Shown one piece after another: positions 42,960-51,536 of a stretch of 51,536 nucleotides of DNA (position 1 is the stretch's first letter; each line of letters starts with the position of its first letter). The stretch comes from JBPYFK01 sp051984675 (GTDB taxonomy: Bacteria > Actinomycetota > Actinomycetes > Mycobacteriales > Pseudonocardiaceae): positions 1-51,536 of the forward strand of contig JBPYFK010000083.1 in assembly GCA_051984675.1 (NCBI GenBank). Reading direction: 5' to 3'. The translations under genes were made by a program, and so were the position numbers. A model generated the notes under the pieces. It had not been told where the DNA came from, searched no databases, and worked only from the letters and a program-made list of their open reading frames with translations.

Positions 42960-43108
42960 CGGCCAGCCGAGTCGTTGCTCGCCAGCTGTCGCCGGGTATC
43001 CAGCACGCTGGACGTCGCGCCAGCGGGTCGGTCCACGATCCGCGACACCGGCGGTAACTCCGTTGCGCCGGCCGAACCACGGCGATGACACTGGCCTGCG
43101 TGAGCGCG

Positions 43109-44710
43109 ATGATCGACGTGGCAGTGCTGGAGGTCCCGCAGTGGCAGGGGTCGTCGTCACCGACCGCGCGGCGCCTGGTGGCCGGCGCACGATCGTTGGC
43201 TGAGCTGCTACCCATGCCGCATCACGTGCGCCTTCCCGTGGAGAGCCCACCTGGGAAGGCGGGGCAAACGCAGGGAGTTCACCAACTCGAAGCCCTGACC
43301 GCGAACCTGCGGGCAGTCCGTGAGGCGCTGGACCAGGTCGCCGAGCCGACGGTCGTCACGGTCGGCGGAGACTGCGGAGTGGAGCTGGGACCGATCGAGC
43401 GAGCCCGCGACCGCCACGATGACCGGCTGGCGGTGGTGTGGTTCGACGCCCACGCCGACCTGAACACACCCGATTCCTCCCCGTCGGGCGCCTTCCACGG
43501 CATGGTGTTGCGCACCCTGCTGGGGGAAGGCCCCACACCGATGAACCCGGCCCGGCCGCTTGGCCCGAGCCAGGTCGTGTTGGCCGGGGTGCGCGCTCTG
43601 GATTCCGCCGAGCGGGCGTTTGTGGATCACCACCAGATCCGCCATCTCGGTGTCGGCGAGCTGGCCGACCCATCGCCGCTGGTCGAAGCGGTCACGGCGA
43701 CCGGGGCCGACTCGGTGTACGTGCACATCGACCTCGACGTGCTCGACCCACAGGTGTTCGCATCGGTCGGTGTACCCGAGCCCGACGGGCTGACGCAGCA
43801 CCGGCTGGCCGGCGCGGTCCGCGCCCTCGGTCGACGATTCACCATCGCCGGAGTCGGGATCACCGAGCACCAGCCCACCGGTGCGCGGGAGACGGCAGTG
43901 CTCGAACAGATCGCCCGGACATTGACCGACATCGTCGCAGGCAGTGCGGGGGAGGATCGTCGCCGGATCGAGCGGCACGCGATCGAAGCGTGGCCCGCGC
44001 CGACCACCCAGGACGGCAACGGATGGCTGCTGCGCCACACACCGGGCATGCGGCGGCTTCGTTCCGGCAACACTGCCTTGCCACTGTCGCCAGACTGCGA
44101 CCTGCCGTGCGCGCTGTCCCGCATCGAGGTGTTCTACACCGACCGCGGCCTGCCCGCCACCGTGCAGGTCAGCCCCGCGCTCGCGCACATCGACCTCGAT
44201 GAGCACCTCGCCCAGCGAGGTTACCGACTGATGGTGCCGATCTACGTGCTCACCGCGGCCGCGGACGCCGTCGCGCACCTGCCGGCACCGGCTGCCCGTG
44301 GGGCGGTGACCGTCAGCGAGGCGCCCACCACCGCGTGGCTGGAAGCGTTCGTCGAGCTGGATGGCCACCGCGACACCGGGACTCTCACCGAGCAGGTGAT
44401 CACCAGGATCACCCTTCCTACCGCCTATCTCAGCATCACCCTCGATGATCAGATCGTCGCAACCGGTCTGTTCGTCGGCGGGGACGACCGGTGGGCGGGG
44501 ATCTACTGCATGGCAACACATCCCGACTACCGCCGAAGGGGAATCGCCAGGGCGATCCTGCGGGAAGGAGCGCGCTGGGCCGCCGACTGCGGCATCCCCC
44601 GCCTGTACCTCCAAGTCGCGCAAACCAACACAGCAGCGCGCAGCCTGTACACCGGCGCCGGGTTCACCTACGGCTACAGCTACCACTACCGACAACGGCT
44701 TGTGTCCTGA
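43109..44710 (+). CDS. fusion: arginase-family hydrolase + GNAT acetyltransferase
   Basis: 533 aa from ATG 43109 (ATG 43085 is an alternative, eight codons earlier). Residues 1 to about 275 form an arginase-fold domain: VGGDCGVELGP, VVWFDAHADLNTP, HIDLDVLDP and GVGITEHQP. In arginases the first metal site is GGDH; here a cysteine replaces that histidine. From about residue 280, a GNAT domain with its N-terminal extension follows, with the acetyl-CoA loop YRRRGIARAIL. Two activities on one chain suggest amidine or guanidino hydrolysis coupled to acetylation of the amine released. The substrate is unknown. Confidence 0.85.
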   Translation: MIDVAVLEVPQWQGSSSPTARRLVAGARSLAELLPMPHHVRLPVESPPGKAGQTQGVHQLEALTANLRAVREALDQVAEPTVVTVGGDCGVELGPIERARDRHDDRLAVVWFDAHADLNTPDSSPSGAFHGMVLRTLLGEGPTPMNPARPLGPSQVVLAGVRALDSAERAFVDHHQIRHLGVGELADPSPLVEAVTATGADSVYVHIDLDVLDPQVFASVGVPEPDGLTQHRLAGAVRALGRRFTIAGVGITEHQPTGARETAVLEQIARTLTDIVAGSAGEDRRRIERHAIEAWPAPTTQDGNGWLLRHTPGMRRLRSGNTALPLSPDCDLPCALSRIEVFYTDRGLPATVQVSPALAHIDLDEHLAQRGYRLMVPIYVLTAAADAVAHLPAPAARGAVTVSEAPTTAWLEAFVELDGHRDTGTLTEQVITRITLPTAYLSITLDDQIVATGLFVGGDDRWAGIYCMATHPDYRRRGIARAILREGARWAADCGIPRLYLQVAQTNTAARSLYTGAGFTYGYSYHYRQRLVS

Positions 44711-44749
44711 GTAGACGGTCAGCCTGGGGTGCCCCCGCACAGCCGGTCA

Positions 44750-44890
44750 TCAGGGTGTGTTCGGGCCAGAGCGACGCAGCAGTCTGCGCACGGCCGCCGT
44801 GCCTTTGCCGGTCCACTGTTCAACAAGGTCGGTGAAGGCAAGCGCGCCCAGCACGAGTACCAGGAGAAACACCACAGCCAAGACGAACAC
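44750..44890 (-). CDS. 46-residue single-pass membrane protein
   Basis: GTG 44890 is preceded by GAAGGGGG, and the frame runs to TGA at 44750. The product starts with one strong membrane helix (FVLAVVFLLVLVLGALAF) and ends in a basic cytosolic tail (GKGTAAVRRLLRRSG). The codons are GC-biased at third positions, as in neighbouring genes. It is convergent with the arginase-GNAT gene. Function is unknown. Confidence 0.68.
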   Translation of the reverse strand: MFVLAVVFLLVLVLGALAFTDLVEQWTGKGTAAVRRLLRRSGPNTP

Positions 44891-45001
44891 GGCAACCCCC
44901 TTCGCCCCAGGATCGCCAGAGCGACCGTGATCGTGTCGCGGGTCAGGTTCTACGAAGAATCAAACCTCGGCGCGGTGCCCTTGTCCAAGTCACACCGGGC
45001 A

Positions 45002-45021
45002 CGCCACCCGGACGGGTGGCG
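45002..45021 (-). terminator. hairpin beyond the cation transporter gene
   Basis: CGCCACCC (45002-45009), loop GGAC, GGGTGGCG (45014-45021) is a perfect 8-bp stem 38 bases after the transporter stop on its strand. Confidence 0.6.
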
Positions 45022-45058
45022 CGTCGCTCAGAGTTCCCGGACGTCTTCCCCTGGGGAT

Positions 45059-46015
45059 TCAAGTCCGTTCGTCCGGTTGCGCCCCGGGCCCGCCGCCAGC
45101 GGCGAAGCGGCTGCGGTCGAGGTCCGGCTCCAGGTAGATCAACCGGGCCGCTGGCACCTTCGCGCGCACCCGCGCCTCGGCCGCATCGATCTCGCTGGCG
45201 ACATCGCGCAGCGGAAGTGACGCAGTGAGGCCGATCTTGGCCGCCACCAGCAGTTCGTCCGGGCCGAGATACTCGGTACGGATGTGGATCACGCGCTCGA
45301 CCCGCCCGGTGCGCAGCTGCTCCACGATCGTCTCCAGCACGGCCGGCTGCGCACCCTCACCGATGAGCAGGCTCTTGGTTTCCACGATCAGCACGACCGC
45401 GATCCCACCCAGCAGGACACCAATACCGACCGTGCCCACCCCGTCCCACACGGCGTTGCCGGTCAGCTCGGTGGCAGCGACGGCACCGAGCGCGAGGACC
45501 AGGCCGATCAGCGCGCCCAGGTCCTCCAGCAGCACCACCGCAAGCTCTGGATTCTTGGTCTGGCGAATGAAGGTCCACCAGTTGGCTTGCCCCTTGAGGG
45601 CCTGCGCCTCGCCGACGGCGGTGCGGAGGCTGACGCCTTCCAGCGCCAGCGCCACGGCCAGGATGAGCACGGCGACGAGGGGAGAGGTCAGCGGCTCCGG
45701 GGACTGGATCTTGTGCACGCCCTCGTACACGGCGAAGGCCGAACCCGCAGTGAACAGCAACAGTGCCACGACGAAGGCATAGAAGTAGCGCGCCCTGCCG
45801 AACCCGAACTGGTGTTGCGCGGTGGGTGTGCGTCGCGCGGTCCGCTTCCCCAAGAGCAGCAATGCCTGGTTTGACGTGTCGGCCACGGAATGCACCGACT
45901 CGGCAAGCATCGACGCGGAGCCGGTCAGCACGAATCCCACGAACTTCGCGAGCGCGATGCCGAGGTTCGCTGCCAGTGCTGCTAGGACTGCCCGCGTGCC
46001 GTGGGCTGTTGACAC
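45059..46015 (-). CDS. cation diffusion facilitator family transporter
   Basis: 318 aa from GTG 46015, close behind GGAGGGG; GTG 46042 is also in frame. Six membrane segments are expected. The CDF zinc-site residues appear in AESVHSVADTSNQ (helix 2), and VLLEDLGALIGL in helix 5. The C-terminal cytosolic domain carries RTEYLGPDELLVAAKI. Members export Zn2+, Co2+, Fe2+ or Mn2+ by proton antiport. It is separated from the tRNA-Sec gene by about 240 bases that contain no clear gene. Confidence 0.9.
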   Translation of the reverse strand: MSTAHGTRAVLAALAANLGIALAKFVGFVLTGSASMLAESVHSVADTSNQALLLLGKRTARRTPTAQHQFGFGRARYFYAFVVALLLFTAGSAFAVYEGVHKIQSPEPLTSPLVAVLILAVALALEGVSLRTAVGEAQALKGQANWWTFIRQTKNPELAVVLLEDLGALIGLVLALGAVAATELTGNAVWDGVGTVGIGVLLGGIAVVLIVETKSLLIGEGAQPAVLETIVEQLRTGRVERVIHIRTEYLGPDELLVAAKIGLTASLPLRDVASEIDAAEARVRAKVPAARLIYLEPDLDRSRFAAGGGPGAQPDERT

Positions 46016-46259
46016 GTCCCCTCCACTTCGAGATGTAGCCACACTCGGGCCACCCTAGCTGCCCCGATCGTGCGAACAGCGCGGCCAAGCTCGCAGTGGG
46101 GAGCGGGAAAGACGACCGTGCGTCGTGCATCAACTCGGTGACCTTGACGCCCGGACCACAGGCGGCGGTCGCCAGTAGACGGCGTGCGCGAGACGGCTAT
46201 TCCAGAGGGCCACAACTCGATCGGTGCTGGCCCGTGCGCTGGTCGCCTACGGCTGGTGA

Positions 46260-46355
46260 TGGCGGAGGCGAACGGGAATCGAACCCGCCAGCGACGTGGA
46301 ACGCCGCTCATCGGTTTTGAAGACCGAGGGGGCCACCAGGCACCCATGCGCCTCC
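46260..46355 (-). tRNA. selC: tRNA-Sec (anticodon UCA)
   Basis: 96 bases including an encoded CCA. The acceptor stem GGAGGCG (46349-46355 on this strand) pairs with CGCCTCC (46264-46270), the discriminator is G. The anticodon loop CTTCAAA puts TCA at 46318-46320. The T arm (GGCGGGTTCGATTCCCGTT) and the long variable arm (GAGCGGCGTTCCACGTCGCT) fit bacterial SelC, as does the length. It reads UGA as selenocysteine with SelB. It is divergent from selB, with about 225 bases between. Confidence 0.96.
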
Positions 46356-46496
46356 ACCGCACCCCAATCGCACCACAGGTATGCGACTGTCACGACTTCT
46401 GGGAACTGCCCGAACGGCTGTAGGCCCGCGCCGCAGCCGGACCGACCCGAGTCGCGAAACCGGTGTCCTGTGTCGACAGTCTTGTAGTGTCGGTCT

Positions 46497-46586
46497 ATGG
46501 GCGATTCGCGCCGCCAAGGGTGCTGCCTACGGCAGCCGCAGGGTGACGACGAGCTGATCCGGGCGATCGCCGCGACGGGATGCTGA
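46497..46586 (+). CDS. possible short upstream frame ending in UGA, coupled to selB
   Basis: An ATG at 46497 opens 29 codons (MGDSRRQGCCLRQPQGDDEL and on) ending in TGC TGA at 46584-46586. The TGA overlaps the selB ATG at 46586 (TGATG), an arrangement that favours translational coupling. An in-frame stop (TAG at 46485) lies upstream, so it is not the end of a longer visible gene. It may be a leader peptide, a selA remnant, or chance. Confidence 0.4.
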   Translation: MGDSRRQGCCLRQPQGDDELIRAIAATGC

Positions 46587-48349
46587 TGCACGTCATCGCG
46601 ACCGCGGGACATGTGGATCACGGGAAGTCCACGTTGATCCGACTGCTCACCGGCATGGAACCGGATCGCTGGTCCGAGGAGCGGCGCCGTGGCATGACCA
46701 TCGATCTCGGGTTCGCGTGGACGGCACTGGACGACGGCTGCACGCTGGCGTTCGTCGACGTGCCCGGACACGAGCGGTTCGTGCCCAACATGCTCGCCGG
46801 CGTGGGACCGGTACCGGCCGTCATGTTCGTCGTCGCCGCCGACGAGGGATGGATGCCCCAGTCCACAGAGCATCTCGAAGCGCTGGACGCGCTCGGGGTC
46901 CGACACGGAATCCTCGTGGTCACCCGCGGCGATCTCGCCGATCCGGCGCCGGCTGTGGCGCAGGCGCGACGGGAGTTGGAGGGGACGTCGCTGTCCGGCC
47001 TACCCACCGTGGAGGTCAGCGGGTCGACGGGGGAGGGACTGGACCGCCTGCGAGACGCGCTGGATGTGCTGGCGCATCGGCTCCCGGAGCCCGACGGTGC
47101 CGCCGACCTTCGCGTGTGGGTGGACCGGGCGTTCACCATCCCAGGCGCGGGCACGGTCGTCACCGCGACGCTCGGTGCCGGCACGCTGCGCACGGGGGAT
47201 GAACTGGTGCTGCTACCCGCGGGGAAGCGGGTCGCAGTGCGTGGGCTTCAGACACTGCGCACGGATCGGGAGCAGGTCCACGCGGTCGCACGGGTGGCTG
47301 TGAACCTGCGCGGGATTGGTGCGGACGAGGTGCATCGCGGTGATGCTCTCGTGACCCCGGGTCGGTGGTTGAGCACTGACGTGGTCGATGTGCGGTTGCG
47401 CGGCACCCCTGCGCGTCAGCTGACCCGGCAGCTGATGCTGCACGTGGGCGCTGCCGCGGTCGCTGTGCGCGCACGCCCGCTCGGCGCCGACACGGCAAGG
47501 TTGTCGCTGCGCGTGCCGCTGCCGTTGCGTGTGGGTGATCGCGCGGTCTTGCGGGACCCGGGAAGCCACCGCGTTCCCGCCGGTGTGGCGGTGCTCGACG
47601 TTCGGCCACCGGAGTTGACGCGGCGCGGCGATGCCCGCCGGCGAGCCGGCGACCTCGCCGATATGTGGGGTCTGTCCGACGGTGCCGCCGAACTCCGCAG
47701 GCGCCGGATGATCCGCGCTGACCAGTTGCGCGCGATGGGACACCTCCCCCCGGCCGACGCACCCCGGGCGGGCGCATGGCTGGTGGACCCCTGCTACCGG
47801 GACGTGCTCGCTGACCGCCTGATCGGCCTGCTCGCCCGACACCGCGACCAACGACCGCTGGAAGACGGGATGCCCGCCGACGCTGCCCGCCGCGAGTTGG
47901 GCCTGCCCGATCCCGACATTCTGGATGTTGTGCTTGCGGCACCGGCCGCCACCGACGTCACCGCGCAGGATGGTCGGCTGCGCCTGGGCACTTCCCAGCT
48001 TCCCCAGCACGTGCGCACGGCGTTGCGCGCAATCCAAGACACCCTGCGCGAGCAGCCCTTCCAAGCCCCGACCGCGAACGAGTTGACCGAACTCGGCCTG
48101 GGGGAGAAGGAGCTGGCCGCCGCCGAACGCGCAGGCGAACTCCTCCGCATCGCCCCGGGAATCGCGCTGCTCCCGGACGCTGTGCACGAGGCGCTCACCA
48201 GGCTGGCGGCCCTGCCTTCCCCCTTCACCCTCAGCCAGGCACGGCAAGCGCTGGACACCACCCGCCGGGTGGCCGTGCCGCTGCTGGAGTGGCTGGCGCG
48301 GCACCGCCATACCGAGCGACTCGCCGATGGAACCCATCGGCTGCGATGA
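46586..48349 (+). CDS. selB: selenocysteine-specific elongation factor SelB
   Basis: 587 aa from ATG 46586, chosen for its overlap with the upstream TGA; ATG 46580 is two codons earlier. The GTPase domain shows GHVDHGKSTL (P loop), DVPGHERFV and TRGD in place of NKxD, as common in this group. EF-Tu-like domains 2 and 3 follow (about residues 175-340), then winged-helix repeats (from about 400) that bind SECIS RNA. It delivers Sec-tRNA to UGA. With the tRNA-Sec gene it shows the strain makes selenoproteins, though selA and selD are not in this window. Confidence 0.95.
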   Translation: MHVIATAGHVDHGKSTLIRLLTGMEPDRWSEERRRGMTIDLGFAWTALDDGCTLAFVDVPGHERFVPNMLAGVGPVPAVMFVVAADEGWMPQSTEHLEALDALGVRHGILVVTRGDLADPAPAVAQARRELEGTSLSGLPTVEVSGSTGEGLDRLRDALDVLAHRLPEPDGAADLRVWVDRAFTIPGAGTVVTATLGAGTLRTGDELVLLPAGKRVAVRGLQTLRTDREQVHAVARVAVNLRGIGADEVHRGDALVTPGRWLSTDVVDVRLRGTPARQLTRQLMLHVGAAAVAVRARPLGADTARLSLRVPLPLRVGDRAVLRDPGSHRVPAGVAVLDVRPPELTRRGDARRRAGDLADMWGLSDGAAELRRRRMIRADQLRAMGHLPPADAPRAGAWLVDPCYRDVLADRLIGLLARHRDQRPLEDGMPADAARRELGLPDPDILDVVLAAPAATDVTAQDGRLRLGTSQLPQHVRTALRAIQDTLREQPFQAPTANELTELGLGEKELAAAERAGELLRIAPGIALLPDAVHEALTRLAALPSPFTLSQARQALDTTRRVAVPLLEWLARHRHTERLADGTHRLR

Positions 48350-48365
48350 GACACGGCGGACACGA

Positions 48366-48415
48366 CGAGACCCCGTCCTCGCGTGAGGACGGGGTCTCGC
48401 GAGCCCTGCGGGCTC
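48366..48415. terminator. tandem bidirectional terminator between selB and katG
   Basis: CGAGACCCCGTCCTC (48366-48380) with GAGGACGGGGTCTCG (48385-48399) is a perfect 15-bp stem with loop GCGT. It is followed by a second hairpin, GAGCCC (48401-48406) with GGGCTC (48410-48415). It separates convergent selB and katG. Confidence 0.92.
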
Positions 48416-48460
48416 AGCAACGTTCAGCTCGCCCGGTGAGGGCGGATCTGGACGTCAGGA

Positions 48461-50689
<2,229 letters not shown>

Positions 50690-50705
50690 GGGAATCCTTT
50701 CGGGA

Positions 50706-51146
50706 TCAGCGGGTGTGTTCAGAAACTGAGTCGGGGGAGCAGTCCGGGCACAGCCCCCAGTAGATGACCTCGGCCTCGTCGACCGTGAAGCCGTGGGCAT
50801 CGGAAGCAGACAAGCAGGGCGCGGCGCCCACGGCGCAATCGACATCGGCGATGGCACCGCACGACCGGCACGCGACATGATGGTGGTTATCCCCGACCCG
50901 CGCCTCGTAGCGAGCCACGGAGCCCATCGGCTGGATTCGACGCAGCAAACCCGCAGTGGTCAGTGCGCGCAGCACGTCGTAGACGGCCTGGTGGGAGACC
51001 TTGGGAAGCTCACTGCGTACGGCACCAATGATCGACTCCGTGTCGGCGTGCGGATGATCACGCACCGCGGACAGCACCGCTACCCGAGGACGGGTCACGC
51101 GCAGTGCCGCCTCGCGCAACATGCGCTCGAAGTCCGCAGTGGTCAT
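50706..51146 (-). CDS. furA: Fur-family repressor FurA
   Basis: 146 aa from ATG 51146; an upstream in-frame extension to 51260 lacks family features. A winged helix (MLREAALRVTRPRVAVLSAV to HQAVYDVLRALTTAGLLRR) is followed by metal-site residues (HHHVACRSCGAIADVDC and GLCPDC). FurA represses the furA-katG operon and releases it on oxidation or metal change. Confidence 0.95.
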   Translation of the reverse strand: MTTADFERMLREAALRVTRPRVAVLSAVRDHPHADTESIIGAVRSELPKVSHQAVYDVLRALTTAGLLRRIQPMGSVARYEARVGDNHHHVACRSCGAIADVDCAVGAAPCLSASDAHGFTVDEAEVIYWGLCPDCSPDSVSEHTR

Positions 51147-51159
51147 GGGCACGCGCCGC

Positions 51160-51188
51160 AGTATGGCCCATTTTCTGGAACTAATCAA
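51160..51188 (-). promoter_or_regulatory. furA-katG promoter
   Basis: On the minus strand TTGATT (51183-51188), 17 bases, CATACT (51160-51165), 13 bases before the ATG. The spacer is AT-rich (AGTTCCAGAAAATGGGC), as expected where FurA binds. Confidence 0.7.
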
Positions 51189-51392
51189 GAGTAGCTCCGA
51201 GGCCGTCCCCCACCTGCGTGAACGGTGGATGCGGCGGTCCGACTGGCCACCGACCGGCACGTGTCAGTTCCCGTGGGTCCTGTGCTTCCTGTGCATGTTG
51301 TGGCGACTGCGAGAGCGTGCCGGTATGACGCCTCGGCAAGACTGTCCACAATGCACCGTGTGACGCTGTGCCTCCGGCGGAGACCCGGAAAT

Positions 51393-51410
51393 GTCTAAAA
51401 CGTTTCAGAC
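51393..51410. promoter_or_regulatory. LacI-type operator palindrome 3' of the LacI-type gene
   Basis: GTCTAAAACGTTTCAGAC is symmetric at 16 of 18 bases around AACGTT. Such sites are typical of LacI/GalR repressors. It lies between the end of the regulator gene and furA, where no LacI target gene is visible; the region 51189-51426 otherwise holds no convincing gene. Confidence 0.55.
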
Positions 51411-51426
51411 CAGGTCGATCGACGTC

Positions 51427-51536
51427 CTAGCGGCGGCGAATACGCGTGGACTCACGAACGACGAGTTCGGGAGTGAACACGACGGTCTGGTGTTCGTGCG
51501 TGGTGGTGCTGCCGTGCGAGGTTTCGGCGATGAGGA
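51427..51536 (-). CDS. LacI-family transcriptional regulator, C-terminal end only
   Basis: The frame enters from the right edge and ends in TAG at 51427. The readable end, EQTVVFTPELVVRESTRIRRR, is the usual C-terminus of LacI/GalR regulators (beta strand, LVVR, Ser/Thr, then basic residues). The N-terminal helix-turn-helix and sugar domain lie outside the window. Confidence 0.75.
   Translation of the reverse strand, partial: LIAETSHGSTTTHEHQTVVFTPELVVRESTRIRRR

Noticed and set aside
43208..44740. Long frame antisense to the arginase-GNAT fusion
   Set aside because: No recognisable domain; the fusion shows catalytic motifs.

Overview
The window is chromosomal DNA from a high-GC actinomycete. 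GC-rich third positions, GTG starts, leaderless-looking promoters, a mycothiol-type DinB/MDMPI protein, a DUF574 methyltransferase, a VanY lipoprotein and FurA-KatG all point to Actinomycetia, most likely Pseudonocardiaceae (Amycolatopsis or a relative). The genus is an inference. I see no rRNA, CRISPR array, insertion sequence, prophage or replication origin.

Layout. (1) 1-6.7 kb: a small Cys-rich protein, a DUF574 methyltransferase, a two-gene secreted glycosidase operon (phosphodiester glycosidase NAGPA-like, then GH78), and a secreted NlpC/P60 peptidase with a structured leader. (2) 6.9-15 kb: an MHS-family MFS transporter, then an aerobic benzoyl-CoA (box) operon: boxC, boxB, benzoate-CoA ligase and an amidohydrolase, behind a strong inverted-repeat operator. 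A PaaX regulator is convergent at its far end. The boxA reductase and boxD dehydrogenase are not here. (3) 15-26 kb: mixed housekeeping and accessory genes, including an esterase, VanY carboxypeptidase, amidase, HIT protein, TRIC channel, tartronate-semialdehyde reductase, PAS-PAS-GGDEF cyclase, a double DUF427 protein and a lipoate-ligase-like protein. A small gene at 16.8 kb is broken by a one-base frameshift. (4) 26.6-30.3 kb: a two-gene operon joining a BesD-like Fe(II)/2-oxoglutarate hydroxylase to one polypeptide that fuses a SAM methyltransferase with a choline/carnitine acyltransferase. This is the most novel locus: hydroxylate, methylate, O-acylate, a chemistry reminiscent of acylcarnitine formation. 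(5) 30.7-33 kb: a secreted GH3 glycosidase.

(6) 33-44.7 kb: a sugar-acid catabolic island. It holds a KdaD-like FAH-family enzyme, L-fuconate (D-arabinonate) dehydratase, a FadR-type GntR regulator, an operon of MFS transporter, cyclase and IlvD/Edd dehydratase, and on the other strand a divergent IlvC-like reductoisomerase, an ACS-type MFS transporter and an arginase-GNAT fusion. A shared palindrome (core ATCWGAT) sits in both divergent promoter regions and probably defines the GntR regulon. (7) 44.7-51.5 kb: a 46-residue membrane protein, a cation diffusion facilitator, tRNA-Sec(UCA) facing away from selB, then katG-furA and the 3' end of a LacI-type regulator gene.

The window therefore mixes core stress and translation functions with several catabolic modules (benzoate, fuconate/arabinonate, glyoxylate, plant glycosides), typical of a soil or plant-associated saprophyte.
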